A DNA stretch of 64,000 nucleotides from Listeria_A hofi (lineage in GTDB: Bacteria > Bacillota > Bacilli > Lactobacillales > Listeriaceae). The translations under genes were made by a program, and so were the position numbers. The notes under the pieces were generated by a model, which saw only the letters and a program-made list of their open reading frames with translations, had not been told where the DNA came from and made no database searches. How positions within the stretch are numbered: the stretch's first letter is position 1; the number at the start of each line of letters is the position of its first letter. The stretch is from assembly GCF_963575615.1 (NCBI RefSeq), contig NZ_CAUYTL010000007.1, positions 41,095 to 105,094 on the forward strand, written 5' to 3'. Shown here piece after piece: positions 43,496-52,313 of this stretch.

Positions 43496-44248
43496 TTATT
43501 GCACCTCATTATCTAATTTGCGTCTAATTTCACGCGCGATACACTCTACTGTATAAAGCGCTGGGAGTTGGGACGTAATATCTGCACCTTGGTAGGTTTC
43601 ACGATGAATATAATAGGGGATATTAACGTCAGAAAGCCTTGCCACCGTTGATTTTTCGCTGTTAGTGATGGAGAGAATTTTGCATTGATGGGCGTTGATA
43701 TGTTGAATGTATTTAATGACTTCACTCGTTTCACCAGAGACAGAGACTGCGATGATGCAAAGTTTCCCAGAAAGCCCTTTAGAAAGGTGGTTAAACGGGT
43801 GATTCAGCGGGTCCTCAATGTGGAGCGCCAATGTAAACAATGAAGAAAAATAGAGAGCACCGTATTCCGCAACGATGCCAGACGAGCCTACCCCAACAAA
43901 TAAAACCAACTCAGCGTCTTTTAATAACTCGGCAGCTTGGCTAATTCGCGACTTGAACTCAATCTGGGAAGTTCGTTTTAAAAAATCAATATATGTTGTT
44001 TCATCCGCCAAATCCACTTGTGTAACATTCGCCTGTTCCGCATACATCCGCAAACGCACCCGAAACTCCGAAAAACCACTGCATTCAAATTTGCGGCAAA
44101 ATCGTAAAATCGTCGCTGTACTAACATGTGTCGCATCCGCTAAATCACGAATCCGCATGAAACTAACTTTATCCAAATTGGCTGTAACGTACTTATAAAT
44201 CATCATATCTACATCACCCAACTCCGGCGTTTTATCCAAAAATAGCAC
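43496..44248 (-). CDS. RpiR-family regulator (HTH + SIS domain)
   Basis: 250 residues. N-terminal HTH_6 domain (MRIRDLADATHVSTATILRFCRKFECSGFSEFRVRLRM), then a SIS phosphosugar-binding domain (LFVGVGSSGIVAEYGALYFSS, IIAVSVSGETSEVIKYI). It is a paralogue of the regulator at 51483, with which it shares the start MLFLDKT and most of the HTH. Divergent from the PTS-GH4-NagB operon, which it most likely controls in response to a sugar phosphate. GTG start; AGGAGG lies 11 bases upstream. Confidence 0.88.
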   Translation of the reverse strand: MLFLDKTPELGDVDMMIYKYVTANLDKVSFMRIRDLADATHVSTATILRFCRKFECSGFSEFRVRLRMYAEQANVTQVDLADETTYIDFLKRTSQIEFKSRISQAAELLKDAELVLFVGVGSSGIVAEYGALYFSSLFTLALHIEDPLNHPFNHLSKGLSGKLCIIAVSVSGETSEVIKYIQHINAHQCKILSITNSEKSTVARLSDVNIPYYIHRETYQGADITSQLPALYTVECIAREIRRKLDNEVQ

Positions 44249-44400
44249 AACGCTCCAACCTCCTTATGAATCAACTTATATTCAAAAGTCTAGCATATAA
44301 CATCTTGTGTTACAACCTGTTACTTTTGCGATACAAATTTCATCTTTGCAAACGCTTTTCTAAATGACGTAGCACTATATCAATTCGCGCAATCAACGCC

Positions 44401-44427
44401 TATAATAAAATCAAGAAAGCGCTATCT
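44401..44427 (+). promoter_or_regulatory. PTS-GH4-NagB operon -10 box and cre-like site
   Basis: TATAAT at 44401-44406 is a good -10 without a clear -35, as expected for an activator-dependent promoter. AGAAAGCGCTATCT (44414-44427) matches cre at 12 of 14 positions just after the predicted start point, so CcpA would block early transcription. Confidence 0.5.
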
Positions 44428-44498
44428 TTTTAGTCGTTTGAAGTAAACGAATTTGAATAATGCAAGGCGTTACAATTAAAAAGGTGAGGGGAAAAACA

Positions 44499-45839
44499 AT
44501 GAATAAGTTTTATGCATTTTTAGAAAATCGTTTGGCGCCAATCGCAGCAAAAGTATCCGCACAACGACATTTAGCTTCTATTCGTGACGGCATCATGTTG
44601 GCTATGCCATTTTTGATCATCGGCTCTGTTTTCATGATTATTCAGTATTTGCCAATTCCAGGTTACGAAGATTTTATGACAAATATTTTCGGTTCCCAGT
44701 GGCAGGTAAAGCTTGGCTATCCTGTTGAAGCTTCCTATAACATAATGGCTATTCTAGCTTGCTTCGGCGTTGCTTACCGACTTGCGGAGAAATACAAAAC
44801 TGCCGATCCATTAATGAGCGGGGCGGTTGCGCTCGTAAGTTTTATCCTAACAATTCCGCAAATCACATCATTTACACCAGAAGGTACCAAAACAGCGTAT
44901 GATGTCGGCGGTGTCATCCCAACAGTTCTTACTGGAAGCCAAGGTCTTTTCGTTGCAATCATTGTAGCATTAGGCACTACAGAAATATTCCGTATTATTT
45001 TCGAGAAAAATTGGATTATTAAAATGCCAGATGGCGTTCCAGAAGCAGTTGGAAAATCATTTATAGCCCTGATTCCAGGATTTATCACGATTACGACTGT
45101 CTGGATTTTACGCTTACTTATCGAACTAACACCATTCTCTAGTATTAATGAAATCATCTCGACAATTATCGGCATACCAATGCACTATATTGGAAGCACT
45201 TTGCCAGGTATGATTGTAACCGTCATTATTATTGCGTTGCTTTGGAGTATTGGCCTGCATGGTGATGCTATCATTGGTGCTTTCACAAATCCTGTTTGGC
45301 TTGCCAATATGGACGCAAACCGAGCCGCGTTCCAAGCTGGAAAAGAATTACCAAACGTTATTACGCAACAATTTTACGAACTATGGATTGTACCCGGCGG
45401 AACTGGTGCCTTATTAGGACTCGTTATCTTGCTCTTCTGGCGTGCGAAAAGTAAACAAATGAAGCAACTTGCTAAAATTTCCGGACCAGCGAGCGTATTT
45501 AATATCAGTGAACCAATTGTGTTTGGTGTGCCAATCGTTTTAAATCCCTATTTTATCATTCCATTTGTGCTCACCCCAGTAATCCTTGTTATCATGACCT
45601 ATCTTGGCATGGAATCTGGACTTGTTGCGAAACCCGCTGGTATTGCGCTCCCATGGACAACACCACCAATTATCAGTGGTTTTCTAGCAACAGGTGGCAA
45701 AATTTCCGGTTCGGTTATGCAAATTATCAATATCCTCGTAGCAATGCTCATCTACTGGCCATTTTTCAAGGTATGGGATGCGCAAAAATACAAAGAAGAA
45801 CAAACAAATGAACAAGTTGGGAGTCCTGAGAAATGTTGA
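44499..45839 (+). CDS. PTS EIIC component, cellobiose/lichenan (Lac) family
   Basis: 446 residues, about ten membrane segments. Family motifs: ARLENRLAPIAAKV-like FLENRLAPIAAKVSAQRHLASIRDGIMLAMPFLIIGS, LWSIGLHGDAIIGAFTNPVW, and FNISEPIVFGVPIVLNPYFIIPF. It imports and phosphorylates a beta-linked disaccharide with EIIA/EIIB encoded elsewhere; none is in this window. Start ATG 44499 (MNKFYAFLENR) with GTGAGGGG upstream. It overlaps the GH4 gene by seven bases. Confidence 0.88.
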   Translation: MNKFYAFLENRLAPIAAKVSAQRHLASIRDGIMLAMPFLIIGSVFMIIQYLPIPGYEDFMTNIFGSQWQVKLGYPVEASYNIMAILACFGVAYRLAEKYKTADPLMSGAVALVSFILTIPQITSFTPEGTKTAYDVGGVIPTVLTGSQGLFVAIIVALGTTEIFRIIFEKNWIIKMPDGVPEAVGKSFIALIPGFITITTVWILRLLIELTPFSSINEIISTIIGIPMHYIGSTLPGMIVTVIIIALLWSIGLHGDAIIGAFTNPVWLANMDANRAAFQAGKELPNVITQQFYELWIVPGGTGALLGLVILLFWRAKSKQMKQLAKISGPASVFNISEPIVFGVPIVLNPYFIIPFVLTPVILVIMTYLGMESGLVAKPAGIALPWTTPPIISGFLATGGKISGSVMQIINILVAMLIYWPFFKVWDAQKYKEEQTNEQVGSPEKC

Positions 45840-47140
45840 AAATCGCAACAATCGGCGGTGGCTCAAGCTATACGCCTGAACTAATTGAAGGTTTCATTAA
45901 ACGCTATGATGAATTACCAATCAGCGAACTATGGCTGGTTGATGTGGAGGAAGGCCGAGAAAAACTAGAAATTGTTGGCGCTTTGGCAAAACGAATGGTC
46001 GAAAAAGCCGGCGTGCCAATTGAGATTCACCTTACAATGGACCGTGAAGCAGCGTTAAAAGATGCCGATTTTGTAACAACACAATTTCGTGTCGGCCGTC
46101 TCGAAGCACGGATGTTAGACGAGAGTATTCCATTAAAATACGATGTTATCGGTCAAGAAACAAATGGACCAGGTGGACTTTTCAAAGGATTGCGGACGAT
46201 TCCGGTTATCCTCGACATTTGCCGTGACATCGAGCGGTTGTGTCCAGATGCGTGGCTCATCAATTTTACGAATCCAGCAGGAATGGTCACCGAAGCCGTA
46301 TTACGCTACAGCAATATCACGAAAGTTGTCGGCCTATGCAACGGTCCAATCGGTATTGAAAAAGGCATTGCAAAAGAACTTGGCGTTGACATATCACGTA
46401 TTTATGTCGAATTCGCCGGCCTCAACCATATGGTGTTTGCCAAAAACGTCTATCTTGATGGTAAGAATGTCACATCCACTGTCATGGAAAAAATGACAAA
46501 AAATGAAGATGGTATTTCCTTGAAAAATATTGCCGATGTCGGCTGGGACCCACTGTTCTTAAACACGCTTGGTATGATTCCAATTGGATATCTGCGCTAT
46601 TACTATCAAACGTCCATCATGCTCGCCGAACAAAAAGCAACCGTTGTAAAAGAAGGAACGAGAGCAGAAGTCGTGAAACGCGTGGAAACTGAACTTTTTG
46701 AGTTGTATAGAGATCTTGATTTGGCGGAGAAACCGAAACAACTTGAGCAACGCGGTGGAGCCTACTACAGTGAAGCTGCTTGTAATTTAATCCATTCCAT
46801 TTATAATGATAAACGAGACATCCAAACGGTGAATACGCGAAATAATGGTGCTATCGCATGTATTGATCCCGATTCAGCAGTGGAAGTGAATTGCGTGATT
46901 ACCCGTCAAGGTCCAATACCGCTGACAACAGGCCCGCTTCCAATCGCGATAAACGGTCTTGTTCAATCTATCAAATCATTTGAGCGCTTAGCTGCAGAAG
47001 CCGCAGTAACAGGCGATTACAATACAGCCTTACTCGCAATGACAATAAATCCACTTGTGCCAAGCGATGCGATTGCGCACCAAATTTTAGATGACTTACT
47101 TGAGGCGCATCAAGCTTATTTACCCCAATTCAATAAGTAA
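45833..47140 (+). CDS. GH4 6-phospho-beta-glycosidase (copy 1)
   Basis: 435 residues. NAD+ motif IATIGGGSSYTPELIEGFIKR; metal/substrate motifs LINFTNPAGMVTEAV, VVGLCNGPIGIEK (Cys and Asn near the Mn ion) and FAGLNHMVF (His), then RGGAYYSEAA. GH4 enzymes use NAD+ and a divalent metal in an oxidation-elimination mechanism. Encoded between the EIIC gene and a NagB-like deaminase gene, so its natural substrate may be a glucosamine-containing disaccharide-6'-phosphate; this is inferred. Closest relative in the window is the GH4 at 49947. Confidence 0.9.
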   Translation: MLKIATIGGGSSYTPELIEGFIKRYDELPISELWLVDVEEGREKLEIVGALAKRMVEKAGVPIEIHLTMDREAALKDADFVTTQFRVGRLEARMLDESIPLKYDVIGQETNGPGGLFKGLRTIPVILDICRDIERLCPDAWLINFTNPAGMVTEAVLRYSNITKVVGLCNGPIGIEKGIAKELGVDISRIYVEFAGLNHMVFAKNVYLDGKNVTSTVMEKMTKNEDGISLKNIADVGWDPLFLNTLGMIPIGYLRYYYQTSIMLAEQKATVVKEGTRAEVVKRVETELFELYRDLDLAEKPKQLEQRGGAYYSEAACNLIHSIYNDKRDIQTVNTRNNGAIACIDPDSAVEVNCVITRQGPIPLTTGPLPIAINGLVQSIKSFERLAAEAAVTGDYNTALLAMTINPLVPSDAIAHQILDDLLEAHQAYLPQFNK

Positions 47141-47161
47141 AGAGAGGAAGATGGAACCAAG

Positions 47162-47887
47162 ATGACCACATTAAATTTAAACGTACTAGCAGATTATGAA
47201 ACGATGAGTGATGCAGCGGCAGAATTAGTCATTGAAACATTAAAAAAAGCACCCGAGAACCTCTATTGTTTCGCAGGAGGAGATACACCAGTTGGCACAT
47301 TACGCCGACTTGTTACCGCGCATAAAAAAGGTGAAATTGATTTACAAAAAGCCTATTTTGTAGAGCTTGACGAATGGGTAGGTTTAGACGGAAATGACAA
47401 AGGAAGCTGTCTGAATTACTTAGAAACCGAACTATTCGGTCCGGCCGAAATTGACGCTACGCACTATCACTATTTCCAAGCCAAGTCGGTAAATTTAGAG
47501 AATGAGTGCCGAGCGGCGAACGCATTTATTGAAGCACATGGTGGGCTCGAACTTGTTTTGCTCGGTGTCGGTGTTAACGGTCATCTGGGCTTCAATGAGC
47601 CAGGTGTCAGCTTCGAAAACTACGCTCATATTATCGATCTTGACAGCACTACCCAAAACGTCGGTCAAAAATACTTCAGCAAAGAAGTCGATCGTACAAA
47701 AGGCATCACACTAGGCATCAAGCACATTCTTGAGGCTAAGACAGCCATTTTAGTCGCAAACGGTGAAAAGAAACAAGCCGCCATCGCGCACTTACTAGAA
47801 GAAAAAGTAACGAACGAATGGCCAGTAACCGTTCTGAGAAAGCATGATAACGCCCATATATTTATAGACGAAATCGCCTTGCCATAA
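47162..47887 (+). CDS. NagB-like glucosamine-6-phosphate deaminase
   Basis: 241 residues. The isomerase-fold motifs are FAGGDTPVGTLRRLV (phosphate loop), VELDEWVGL, and the NagB signature LGVGVNGHLGFNEPG with the catalytic Asp/His region; a TKGITLGIKHILEAK block follows. It resembles NagB more than 6-phosphogluconolactonase because of the GHLGFNEPG and the ITLGI segment. It would convert glucosamine-6-phosphate to fructose-6-phosphate and ammonia, feeding the products of the GH4 enzyme encoded before it into glycolysis. Confidence 0.82.
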   Translation: MTTLNLNVLADYETMSDAAAELVIETLKKAPENLYCFAGGDTPVGTLRRLVTAHKKGEIDLQKAYFVELDEWVGLDGNDKGSCLNYLETELFGPAEIDATHYHYFQAKSVNLENECRAANAFIEAHGGLELVLLGVGVNGHLGFNEPGVSFENYAHIIDLDSTTQNVGQKYFSKEVDRTKGITLGIKHILEAKTAILVANGEKKQAAIAHLLEEKVTNEWPVTVLRKHDNAHIFIDEIALP

Positions 47888-47893
47888 CGTAAT

Positions 47894-47931
47894 AAACCTT
47901 GCTTTGAGATTGAATCATTGCAAGGTTTTTT
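47894..47931 (+). terminator. Terminator of the PTS-GH4-NagB operon
   Basis: AAACCTTGC (47894-47902) pairs with GCAAGGTTT (47920-47928) followed by a T-run. Confidence 0.85.
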
Positions 47932-48033
47932 ATATAAAAATTGAGTATTCCACTAAAATATAGTATTCTTAAGAAAGAAATGACACATAAAGCGTTATTA
48001 GATACATAAACGTGAAGAGGGAGAAAAGCTACA

Positions 48034-49140
48034 ATGGAGAGAAAAGACAATCTGGATTTGTTAAGGTGTTTATCAATTTTGATGGTTATTGTCATTCACG
48101 TATCTGCAACTCATTTAATTGAAAATGCGACCAAAATGAACACCAACTTTGATATCGCTAATTTTTATGATTCGATTTCGCGCACCGCTGTGCCACTGTT
48201 TGTGCTACTAAGTGGCTACTTCACCTTGCAAAAAAGTAAAAACTTAAAAATGTACTTTAAAAAATTAACAGTAGGGTTAATCATCCCAACACTCGTTTGG
48301 ATGGTGCTCTATGAAATATTTGAATTTATTGATGTAGGCGGCTGGAACGGCTTTATCCAATTTATCAAAGACGGCGGATTATGGGCTGCATTTGATAACT
48401 TATTTCTAAATAATCTAGGTCGGCATCTTTGGTTTATGCCAATGTTTATTGGTTTACAAATTTTAGCACCACTACTCATTTTTATTAAGGAGAAAATGGG
48501 AGAAGTTGCTTTCTTCATTCTCGGTTTATTTTTCCTAGCTGTTGGCTTACTTGAAGCATTTTTTGCGTTCAGAGGAACAGAAATGATTGTCGCTAACTTG
48601 TTCAGTTGCGTGCTTTACTTAGGTTACTTCATCCTTGGCTATAGTTTACCGAAAACAATCCTATCTAGACTAAAGAAAGTTGTTTGGTTCGCCCTGTTCA
48701 CGTTAAGCACAACAGCCATCTATTTCTTGACAGACTGGGCAATTGAAAATCGCGCAGAAATTAGCTTTAAACCGCTCTATTTTTATGATTACCTATCCAT
48801 ATTCGTAGTTATTGCAGCGATTTCACTTTTTATGCTGTTCACCAAAATCAAAATCCATAATCAAGCGCTACAAAAAATATCACGAGGCATCACACCGCAC
48901 ATTTTCTTCATCTATTTTGTGCACCTTATCGTTTTACGCTACGTCACGCGCTTTTTTGCAGAAATAATGCCGGTAGAAGATCATTTATCATGGGCTATCC
49001 CAGTGATGAGCCTCATTATTTTTATCATATCATACCTTATCAGCCTCGTATTCAGCACTATAAAGCCATTTTTCGTAAAAAAGAAACGCTCAGAGATACC
49101 CGCGTATAAAGTGTCCAGCTCTCCAATTGAAAGAATATAA
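48034..49140 (+). CDS. Membrane acyltransferase, acyltransferase-3 family
   Basis: 368 residues with about ten membrane segments. The family start is RKDNLDLLRCLSILMVIVIHVSATH (Arg-Asp-LRxxxI and catalytic His), then SRTAVPLFVLLSGYF and GRHLWFMPMFIGLQILAPLL. It lacks the C-terminal SGNH domain of OatA, so it more resembles IcaC/WecH-type proteins that O-acetylate a glycan. Target unknown. GAGGGAGAAAAG precedes ATG 48034. Monocistronic. Confidence 0.82.
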   Translation: MERKDNLDLLRCLSILMVIVIHVSATHLIENATKMNTNFDIANFYDSISRTAVPLFVLLSGYFTLQKSKNLKMYFKKLTVGLIIPTLVWMVLYEIFEFIDVGGWNGFIQFIKDGGLWAAFDNLFLNNLGRHLWFMPMFIGLQILAPLLIFIKEKMGEVAFFILGLFFLAVGLLEAFFAFRGTEMIVANLFSCVLYLGYFILGYSLPKTILSRLKKVVWFALFTLSTTAIYFLTDWAIENRAEISFKPLYFYDYLSIFVVIAAISLFMLFTKIKIHNQALQKISRGITPHIFFIYFVHLIVLRYVTRFFAEIMPVEDHLSWAIPVMSLIIFIISYLISLVFSTIKPFFVKKKRSEIPAYKVSSSPIERI

Positions 49141-49188
49141 AAAGAGTTTGAGTACCGTTCCTAATCAGGATACGCACTCAAACTCTTT
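49141..49188. terminator. Bidirectional terminator
   Basis: AAAGAGTTTGAGT (49141-49153) pairs perfectly with ACTCAAACTCTTT (49176-49188) between convergent genes. Confidence 0.85.
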
Positions 49189-49189
49189 G

Positions 49190-49801
49190 CTATTTCACCG
49201 TTACATAAATCGTTTTTTCTGTAGTCAATCCGTAAAAATTCGAAGCCGTGTACGTTACGAAATACGTGCCAGGAACGTCCGAGTTCAAATCGCTTGTTTT
49301 AACGTTTAGGAAAATCCTAATATCACCAGCAAGTTCGTCAATAGCAGACACGTTTTCCCAATAATCGAAAAATGTTCCACGAGTAATTGTTGCATCCTCG
49401 GCCTTGATAATAGGTCTAGCAACAACGTCTACTTCGACACGGCGCTCTTTCCAACGACCGTCACTTGCAATAGCGCGGTACGTTACGTGATACGTTCCAA
49501 CTTTACTTGTATTGACATCATTTTCTGTTACAAAAATGGCATTTGTTAAATCGATGTGATTGTTATCGTCATATGCAGCTAATGAAATTGGTGGATTCAT
49601 TGGATCAAAACTTGAATTCTTCTCAATGAAATACCGATGCGCATGCAAAGAAATACCTTTCATGCGATCACTGCTAGAAATCGCAAGCTTGTTCTTATGC
49701 GGAATTATTTTTGCTTTTGCCAAATTACGAGCAAGACTTGCGGGAAGGACAAGCGTTAAATCGGATGTAGCGAGGGCAGTTGTGGTAATTGTTTTATACA
49801 T
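49190..49801 (-). CDS. Two-domain Ig-like (DUF5011-type) protein without signal peptide
   Basis: 203 residues. Two repeats of the bacterial surface Ig-like/DUF5011 fold are visible, each ending with the motif VGTYHVTYRA or VPGTYFVTYTA and a final beta strand; the last one runs to TEKTIYVTVK at the C-terminus. Such domains normally occur in exported proteins, but the N-terminus (MYKTITTTALATSDL...) has no signal peptide, transmembrane segment or lipobox. TAGGAG precedes ATG 49801 with good spacing, so the start looks right. It could be cytosolic, exported by a non-classical route, or a fragment of a larger protein. Confidence 0.65.
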   Translation of the reverse strand: MYKTITTTALATSDLTLVLPASLARNLAKAKIIPHKNKLAISSSDRMKGISLHAHRYFIEKNSSFDPMNPPISLAAYDDNNHIDLTNAIFVTENDVNTSKVGTYHVTYRAIASDGRWKERRVEVDVVARPIIKAEDATITRGTFFDYWENVSAIDELAGDIRIFLNVKTSDLNSDVPGTYFVTYTASNFYGLTTEKTIYVTVK

Positions 49802-49910
49802 GTGTGTTCACTCCTAGATTATCTTATAGTCTAATTATAAACTAAAATGGAATTAAATAGTGTTTAAAAATGAACAAAATTATGTGCTTTTTGTGTCTGT
49901 TTAGACATAA

Positions 49911-49937
49911 AAAAGACGCAACATTTTTGGTCGCGCC
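49911..49937 (-). terminator. Terminator downstream of GH4 copy 2
   Basis: On the minus strand GGCGCGAC pairs with GTTGCGTC (two G-U pairs), followed by TTTTTT. Confidence 0.7.
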
Positions 49938-49946
49938 TTAAAGTTT

Positions 49947-51269
49947 TTATTTATTTTGGAAAAACAGTGGTAAATGTTCTTTATGTGCTTCTAATAACTC
50001 ATCAAGCAATACGCGAGCATCTGTGTCACTTGGTACAAGAGGATTTACAGTTAATGCCAACAAAGCTTTATCGTAATCACCAGTTACCGCAGCATCAACA
50101 GTTAAACGCTCAACCGTCTTAATTTGTTGAATGATTCCATTAATCGCTACAGGAAGATGACCGCTTGCTAGTGGAATTGGTCCTTGTCGCGTAATAACAC
50201 AATTGGTTTCAATTGCAGATTCAGGATCAATATCCAAAATAGCCCCGTTGTTTCGCGTATTCACGATTTGAATATCTCGTCTATCATTGTAAATCGAGTT
50301 AATCAAATTACACGCAGCTTCACTATAATAAGCACCACCACGTTGCTCGAGTTGTTTTGGCTTATCCGTCAAATTCACATCTTTATACAGCTCGAAAAGT
50401 TCTGCTTCCACGCGTTTTACGACTTCTGCACGTGTACCATGTTTCTCGTATGCTGCTTGCTGATCTTCCAACTGCGTGCGAGTTTGCCAGTAATAACGTA
50501 AGTAATCAATTGGAATCATATTTAAAGTGCGCAAGAATGTTGCGTCCCAGCCAGTCGCATTAATATTTTTCAGCGTTGAGCCAGATTCGCCTTCTGTCAT
50601 TTTGGTCACAACCTCGGCTGTTACATCCTCACCGTCTTTATAAACGGTCTTCGCGAAAACCATGTGATTCAAGCCGACAAATTCAACGTAAATATCGGTA
50701 TGATCAACGCCTAAAATATCCGCAATGTTTTTCTCAATACCGATTGGGCCGTTACATAATCCAACTACTTTATTGATATTACTGTAACGAAGAACTGCCT
50801 CCGTAACCATTCCAGCAGGATTCGCAAAGTTAATCAACCATGCATTCGGGCAAAGACGCTCCATATCCTTACAAATATCGAGGATAACCGGAACTGTCCG
50901 GAAAGCTTTAAACATCCCACCAGGACCATTCGTTTCTTGGCCAACGACACCGTGCGAGTTTGGAATACGCTCATCTTTAATACGTGCATCTAATTGTCCC
51001 ACGCGCAATTGTGTCGTTACAAAATCCGCGCCTTTCAATGCTTTTTCACGATCCATCGTCAAATGAATTTCCATATCCACACCAGCTTTTTCGACCATCC
51101 GTTTTGCCAAGTTACCGACGATTTCGAGTTTTTCTTTACCAGCTGGAACATCCACCAACCAAAGTTCACGTACTGGAAGCTCCTTTTGCCGTTTGATGAA
51201 GCCTTCAATTAATTCGGGAGTATAACTTGAGCCACCGCCAATTGTAGCGATTTTGATACCTTTAGACAT
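49947..51269 (-). CDS. GH4 6-phospho-beta-glycosidase (copy 2)
   Basis: 440 residues, closely related to copy 1: IATIGGGSSYTPELIEGFIKR, INFANPAGMVTEAVLRYSN, VVGLCNGPIGIEK and FVGLNHMVFAK are all kept, so the NAD+, metal and substrate sites look intact. I chose ATG 51269 (MSKGIKIAT) with TTGGAGG upstream over a start five codons earlier. It is alone on its transcript and divergent from an RpiR gene; the intergenic region of about 210 bases would hold both promoters. Confidence 0.9.
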   Translation of the reverse strand: MSKGIKIATIGGGSSYTPELIEGFIKRQKELPVRELWLVDVPAGKEKLEIVGNLAKRMVEKAGVDMEIHLTMDREKALKGADFVTTQLRVGQLDARIKDERIPNSHGVVGQETNGPGGMFKAFRTVPVILDICKDMERLCPNAWLINFANPAGMVTEAVLRYSNINKVVGLCNGPIGIEKNIADILGVDHTDIYVEFVGLNHMVFAKTVYKDGEDVTAEVVTKMTEGESGSTLKNINATGWDATFLRTLNMIPIDYLRYYWQTRTQLEDQQAAYEKHGTRAEVVKRVEAELFELYKDVNLTDKPKQLEQRGGAYYSEAACNLINSIYNDRRDIQIVNTRNNGAILDIDPESAIETNCVITRQGPIPLASGHLPVAINGIIQQIKTVERLTVDAAVTGDYDKALLALTVNPLVPSDTDARVLLDELLEAHKEHLPLFFQNK

Positions 51270-51482
51270 CGATTTTTCCTCCAATATATTAAAATTTTAA
51301 GAACCTTTTGCATAACGCTTACTTCCTCCATAGTATAGGCTGAAAATGAAAAAATAGCTATTATTTCGTGGCTTTTTGTGAAGGATTTTCGAAGTTGGAA
51401 ATTGTTCCTTTTTAGTAACGTCTTGTCACATTTGCAGAAATCATGCTAAAATAGCGATATAATAAAGATCGGGGGCATGAAA

Positions 51483-52235
51483 ATGCTTTTTCTAGATAAA
51501 ACAATTGAATTAAATGATACGGAAATGGATATTTATAATTATATTGCGACGAATTTAGACACTGTTATCTACATGCGGATTCGTGACTTGGCAGAGGCGA
51601 CACACGTTAGTACAACAACAATTCTGCGCTTTTGTCGCAAATTCGGTTGTAGTGGTTTCTCGGAGTTTCGGGTGAAATTGCAGATGTATGCGCAGGAACG
51701 AACGAAGGTTGCGGTGGATATGTCAGATGAAACAACGTATATCGATTTTTTAAAACGAACCGCGCAACCTGAATTTAAGGCAAATATTGCAGCATCCGCC
51801 AAGATTTTACGCGATGTAGAATTGGTTTTATTTGTCGGGATTGGCTCATCAGGAATCATCGCAGAATACGGCGCCCTTTATTTTTCCTCGTTATTCACAC
51901 TAGCGCTGCATATTGAAAACCCGTTAAATCATCCTTTTTACCACTTATCAAACAAAATATCAGATAAAATTTGTATGGTCGCCATTTCTGTTTCAGGTGA
52001 AAACGAGGATATTATTAAGTATATTCACCAACTCAAGACGCAAAAATGCAAAATTATTACCATCACGAATAGCGCGAAATCCACGATGGCAAAACTATCT
52101 GATGCCAATATTCCTTACTATATAAATAAAGAAATGTATCAAGATGCTGACATTACGTCACAACTTCCAGCGCTTTATACAGTAGAATGCATTGCACGGG
52201 AAATCCGAACGCAACTCGATCAAGAAGGGAAATAA
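51483..52235 (+). CDS. RpiR-family regulator (HTH + SIS domain), paralogue
   Basis: 250 residues, paralogous to 43496-44248. HTH: MRIRDLAEATHVSTTTILRFCRKFGCSGFSEFRVKL. SIS: LFVGIGSSGIIAEYGALYFSSLFTLALHIENPLNHPF and VAISVSGENEDIIKYI. The pair share even the odd LALHIE(D/N)PLNHPF segment, so they come from a duplication that probably copied regulator and GH4 gene together. ATG 51483 follows GGGGGC; ATG 51477 is too close to it. Probably controls the divergent GH4 gene. Confidence 0.88.
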   Translation: MLFLDKTIELNDTEMDIYNYIATNLDTVIYMRIRDLAEATHVSTTTILRFCRKFGCSGFSEFRVKLQMYAQERTKVAVDMSDETTYIDFLKRTAQPEFKANIAASAKILRDVELVLFVGIGSSGIIAEYGALYFSSLFTLALHIENPLNHPFYHLSNKISDKICMVAISVSGENEDIIKYIHQLKTQKCKIITITNSAKSTMAKLSDANIPYYINKEMYQDADITSQLPALYTVECIAREIRTQLDQEGK

Positions 52236-52313
52236 GGGAAAACCCTGAGAGATTCACGAAAGCCTGTATGATATCATAAATGTTGTATATCATTTTTTTA
52301 GGAGGAATTAGAT

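Noticed and set aside
44340..44360. TGCAAACGCTTTTC as a second cre site before the first EIIC gene
   Set aside because: Only 11 of 14 consensus positions fit and it lies inside the divergent regulatory gap without further support.
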